From Deltaproteobacteria bacterium (GTDB taxonomy: Bacteria > Desulfobacterota > Desulfobacteria > Desulfobacterales > B30-G6): a stretch of DNA of 6,575 bases. A program made the position numbers and the translations under genes. Below are positions 5,402-6,575 of the stretch, in pieces. Under the pieces are notes generated by a model, which saw only the letters and a list, made by a program, of their open reading frames with translations, had not been told where the DNA came from and did no database searches. The stretch's first letter is position 1. Every line of letters begins with the position of its first letter. The stretch spans positions 1 through 6,575 of the forward strand of contig QMMS01000251.1 in assembly GCA_003647375.1 (NCBI GenBank). The letters run 5' to 3'.

Positions 5402-6424
5402 TCACAGCTCTAAACTGATGGCATCTATATCCTGTTTCCTCTCCGTTGATATCAACCGCGTCACGCAAGAAGTTGTAACACCAAGATATCTTGCAACATC
5501 AGCACCGGAATAACCGAGTTCTCTGACACCAATCCACGAAATTGTACACCTGGCTTTCACGACTGCCCTTCTTCGACCTCCTGACCGAAGTTCACCTATA
5601 GAAACACTATATTTTTTAGATACTTTCTTGGCAAGTGTCTGAATATCTATTCGCTGACCGGACAGTCTTAGGTTCTTTTTAATTCTATCATCAAGACTCG
5701 ATATGACACGCTTTACAAATTCAGAGTCACCGAGTATCCGCTGGTCAGCTACCTTCCGTTCACCACGCCGTCGGCTAGCGAGAACCGCCGACCAGCCACC
5801 CATGCTCCGTATTAATCCTCCGCCTACCAATTCCGACCTGCGGCCCTGATCAATACCTTTTCCAACGTATCGTGAATAATTCTTTTTTGAATTGTCGGAG
5901 CCCCCGAAAAAAGTCAATACGTACTCGGTGTTCTGCCATCCCCTCTTAACTTTACCGACAAGTGCCGAATGACCGGACCAGGGGTTTCGGTTCAGCTCTT
6001 TAAGATCCTTGACCAGACCAGCTCGCAGCAAATTCAGGTGAATATATCGAACCAGTTCTTTCAGATAAACATCCTCCTGACATACGATGGATTTATAACG
6101 GTTTTGAAATAAATGCCCGTATCTGCGATGACGCTTGTTAAAATTTACAACATAGCCGGTGAGCATTCTTCGCATAATAGAGGCTAAAGGAATATTCTTT
6201 GTCTTACAAAGGATATGGAAATGATTCGGCATCAAAACCCAGGCATAGATTTCCATCGCCCCATCCTGGGATAGGGCTGAGAGACGTCCTATGAAATCAT
6301 TGCGATCTCTATCGCTCAAAAATATCTTTCTGCTCTCGATTCCCCGACCCATGACGTGGTGCAACACGCCGGGGGCATCTAATCTTGCTAATCTTGGCAT
6401 TTTTATAAATTTCATATGGAGCAT
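5402..6424 (-). CDS. REP-associated tyrosine transposase (Y1/HUH, IS200-like) with C-terminal HTH
   Basis: A 340-residue protein. MPRLARLDAPGVLHHVMGRG (from residue 9), AWVLMPNHFHILCK with the metal-binding HUH motif H68-F-H70, GHLFQNRYKS (103-112), YLKELVRYIHLN (120-131) and RNPWSGHSALVG (146-157) are hallmarks of the Y1 transposase fold of RAYTs. The catalytic Tyr is most likely Y127 in RYIHLN, which aligns with the active Tyr of E. coli RAYT. These enzymes nick and join single-stranded DNA at REP hairpins. After the catalytic domain, RILGDSEFV (229-237) leads into a helical region (about 262-325, SIGELRSGGRRRAVVKAR... then GYSGADVARYLGVTTSCVTR) resembling the DnaA-type helix-turn-helix found in long RAYTs. 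It is far longer than the roughly 165-residue E. coli form. The family start suggests Met9 (ATG 6400) as an alternative; none of the candidate starts has a clear ribosome binding site. The gene appears intact. Confidence 0.92.
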   Translation of the reverse strand: MLHMKFIKMPRLARLDAPGVLHHVMGRGIESRKIFLSDRDRNDFIGRLSALSQDGAMEIYAWVLMPNHFHILCKTKNIPLASIMRRMLTGYVVNFNKRHRRYGHLFQNRYKSIVCQEDVYLKELVRYIHLNLLRAGLVKDLKELNRNPWSGHSALVGKVKRGWQNTEYVLTFFGGSDNSKKNYSRYVGKGIDQGRRSELVGGGLIRSMGGWSAVLASRRRGERKVADQRILGDSEFVKRVISSLDDRIKKNLRLSGQRIDIQTLAKKVSKKYSVSIGELRSGGRRRAVVKARCTISWIGVRELGYSGADVARYLGVTTSCVTRLISTERKQDIDAISLEL

Positions 6425-6439
6425 TATTCGTCAAGCACT

Positions 6440-6464
6440 TTCTGCACGAACGTCCCCTATTATT
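6440..6464 (-). repeat. Right 25-bp inverted repeat of the RAYT unit
   Basis: Read on the minus strand it contains GGGGACGTTCGTGCAGAA, the inverse partner of the left copy. The hairpin is weaker here, with only TTC/GAA pairing around GTGCA because the next base differs. It lies just upstream of the transposase start, so it also forms part of the 5' region of that gene. Confidence 0.75.
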
Positions 6465-6474
6465 TCGCATAAAC

Positions 6475-6575
6475 TCACAGTTTTTCGTACTGTGACATAT
6501 AGAAATAAGCCATGCCGAGCATGTACCCAAAAGTATCCTGTTGAAAAGGATCAAGCCGCATTGCTATTTTGAATG
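6475..6575 (-). pseudogene. TPR-repeat protein fragment, stops at the border of the RAYT unit
   Basis: The minus-strand frame entering from the right edge reads FKIAMRLDPFQQDTFGYMLG and then MAYFYMSQYEKL before TGA (6477-6475). AMRLDPF..D.....LG.AYF...QYE is the pattern of a tetratricopeptide repeat, especially like the C-terminal TPR arrays of class III adenylate cyclase-type proteins. A TPR helix would normally continue after QYE with A-(I/L) and further repeats. Here the frame ends 10 bases before the right inverted repeat of the mobile unit, so the gene looks truncated. Only about 32 codons are visible; the rest lies outside the window. TPR assignment is moderately secure, the cyclase suggestion weak. 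Confidence 0.5.

Larger units (their letters stand above)
5374..6464. mobile_element. RAYT unit: transposase gene bracketed by 25-bp inverted repeats
   Basis: The unit is about 1.09 kb. Its ends are AATAATAGGGGATGTTCGTG + CAGAA at 5374-5398 and the inverse of AATAATAGGGGACGTTCGTG + CAGAA at 6440-6464, matching at 24 of 25 positions. The only gene inside is the Y1 (HUH) REP-associated transposase. Its stop lies 3 bases from the left repeat, and its start 15 bases from the right one. RAYT genes are typically flanked by inverted REP-type sequences, so this is best read as a RAYT with its own REP-like ends rather than a classical DDE insertion sequence. No flanking target duplication is evident. 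Broken coding remnants lie on both sides. Confidence 0.72.

Noticed and set aside
6309..6554. 81-residue minus-strand ORF at the right end
   Set aside because: It runs out of frame through the transposase start and the right inverted repeat. The TPR-like frame in the same DNA is more convincing.

Overview
The window looks like chromosomal DNA of a Gram-negative, probably a delta-proteobacterium-type organism (Desulfobacterota). This is inference: it rests on an outer-membrane-style lipoprotein, a peptidoglycan-binding OmpA/MotB protein, a REP-associated tyrosine transposase (RAYT) with the long C-terminal extension I associate with that group, and a REP-like GC-rich palindrome. No rRNA, tRNA or CRISPR array is visible.

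Layout. Bases 3-236 (+) are a decayed tail of a tyrosine recombinase/integrase. A gap follows that carries a perfect 14-bp-stem palindrome (406-435). Next is a small secreted protein of unknown function (515-1081, +), convergent with a two-gene minus-strand operon. In that operon an ExbB/TolQ/MotA-like channel protein (2394-3254) is followed, with a 4-base ATGA overlap, by a MotB-like protein with one membrane segment, a very long coiled coil and an OmpA peptidoglycan-binding domain (1123-2397). The 386-base AT-rich gap upstream holds a plausible promoter, a 14-bp palindrome and three tandem 11-bp repeats. Further right on the minus strand is a lipoprotein alpha/beta hydrolase with a visible Ser-Asp-His triad (3641-5134). 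The right end is a mobile unit of about 1.1 kb (5374-6464): a full-length RAYT gene bracketed by 25-bp inverted repeats that match at 24 of 25 positions. It lies between two broken coding remnants: a frameshifted fragment on the left (5183-5373) and a TPR-protein fragment on the right (6475-6575) whose reading frame stops just before the element.

How it fits together. The MotA/MotB-like pair should form an inner-membrane, ion-driven stator that reaches peptidoglycan through a periplasmic coiled coil. Its job is unknown: no flagellar, Tol-Pal, TonB or Zorya partner genes are in view. The hydrolase is on the same strand but too far away to assume one transcript. Both flanks carry mobile-DNA debris (integrase tail on the left, RAYT unit on the right), so the region has been a target for insertion and decay. 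I see no clear new defence or biosynthetic system. The most noteworthy items are the RAYT unit with its inverted ends and the stand-alone coiled-coil stator pair.
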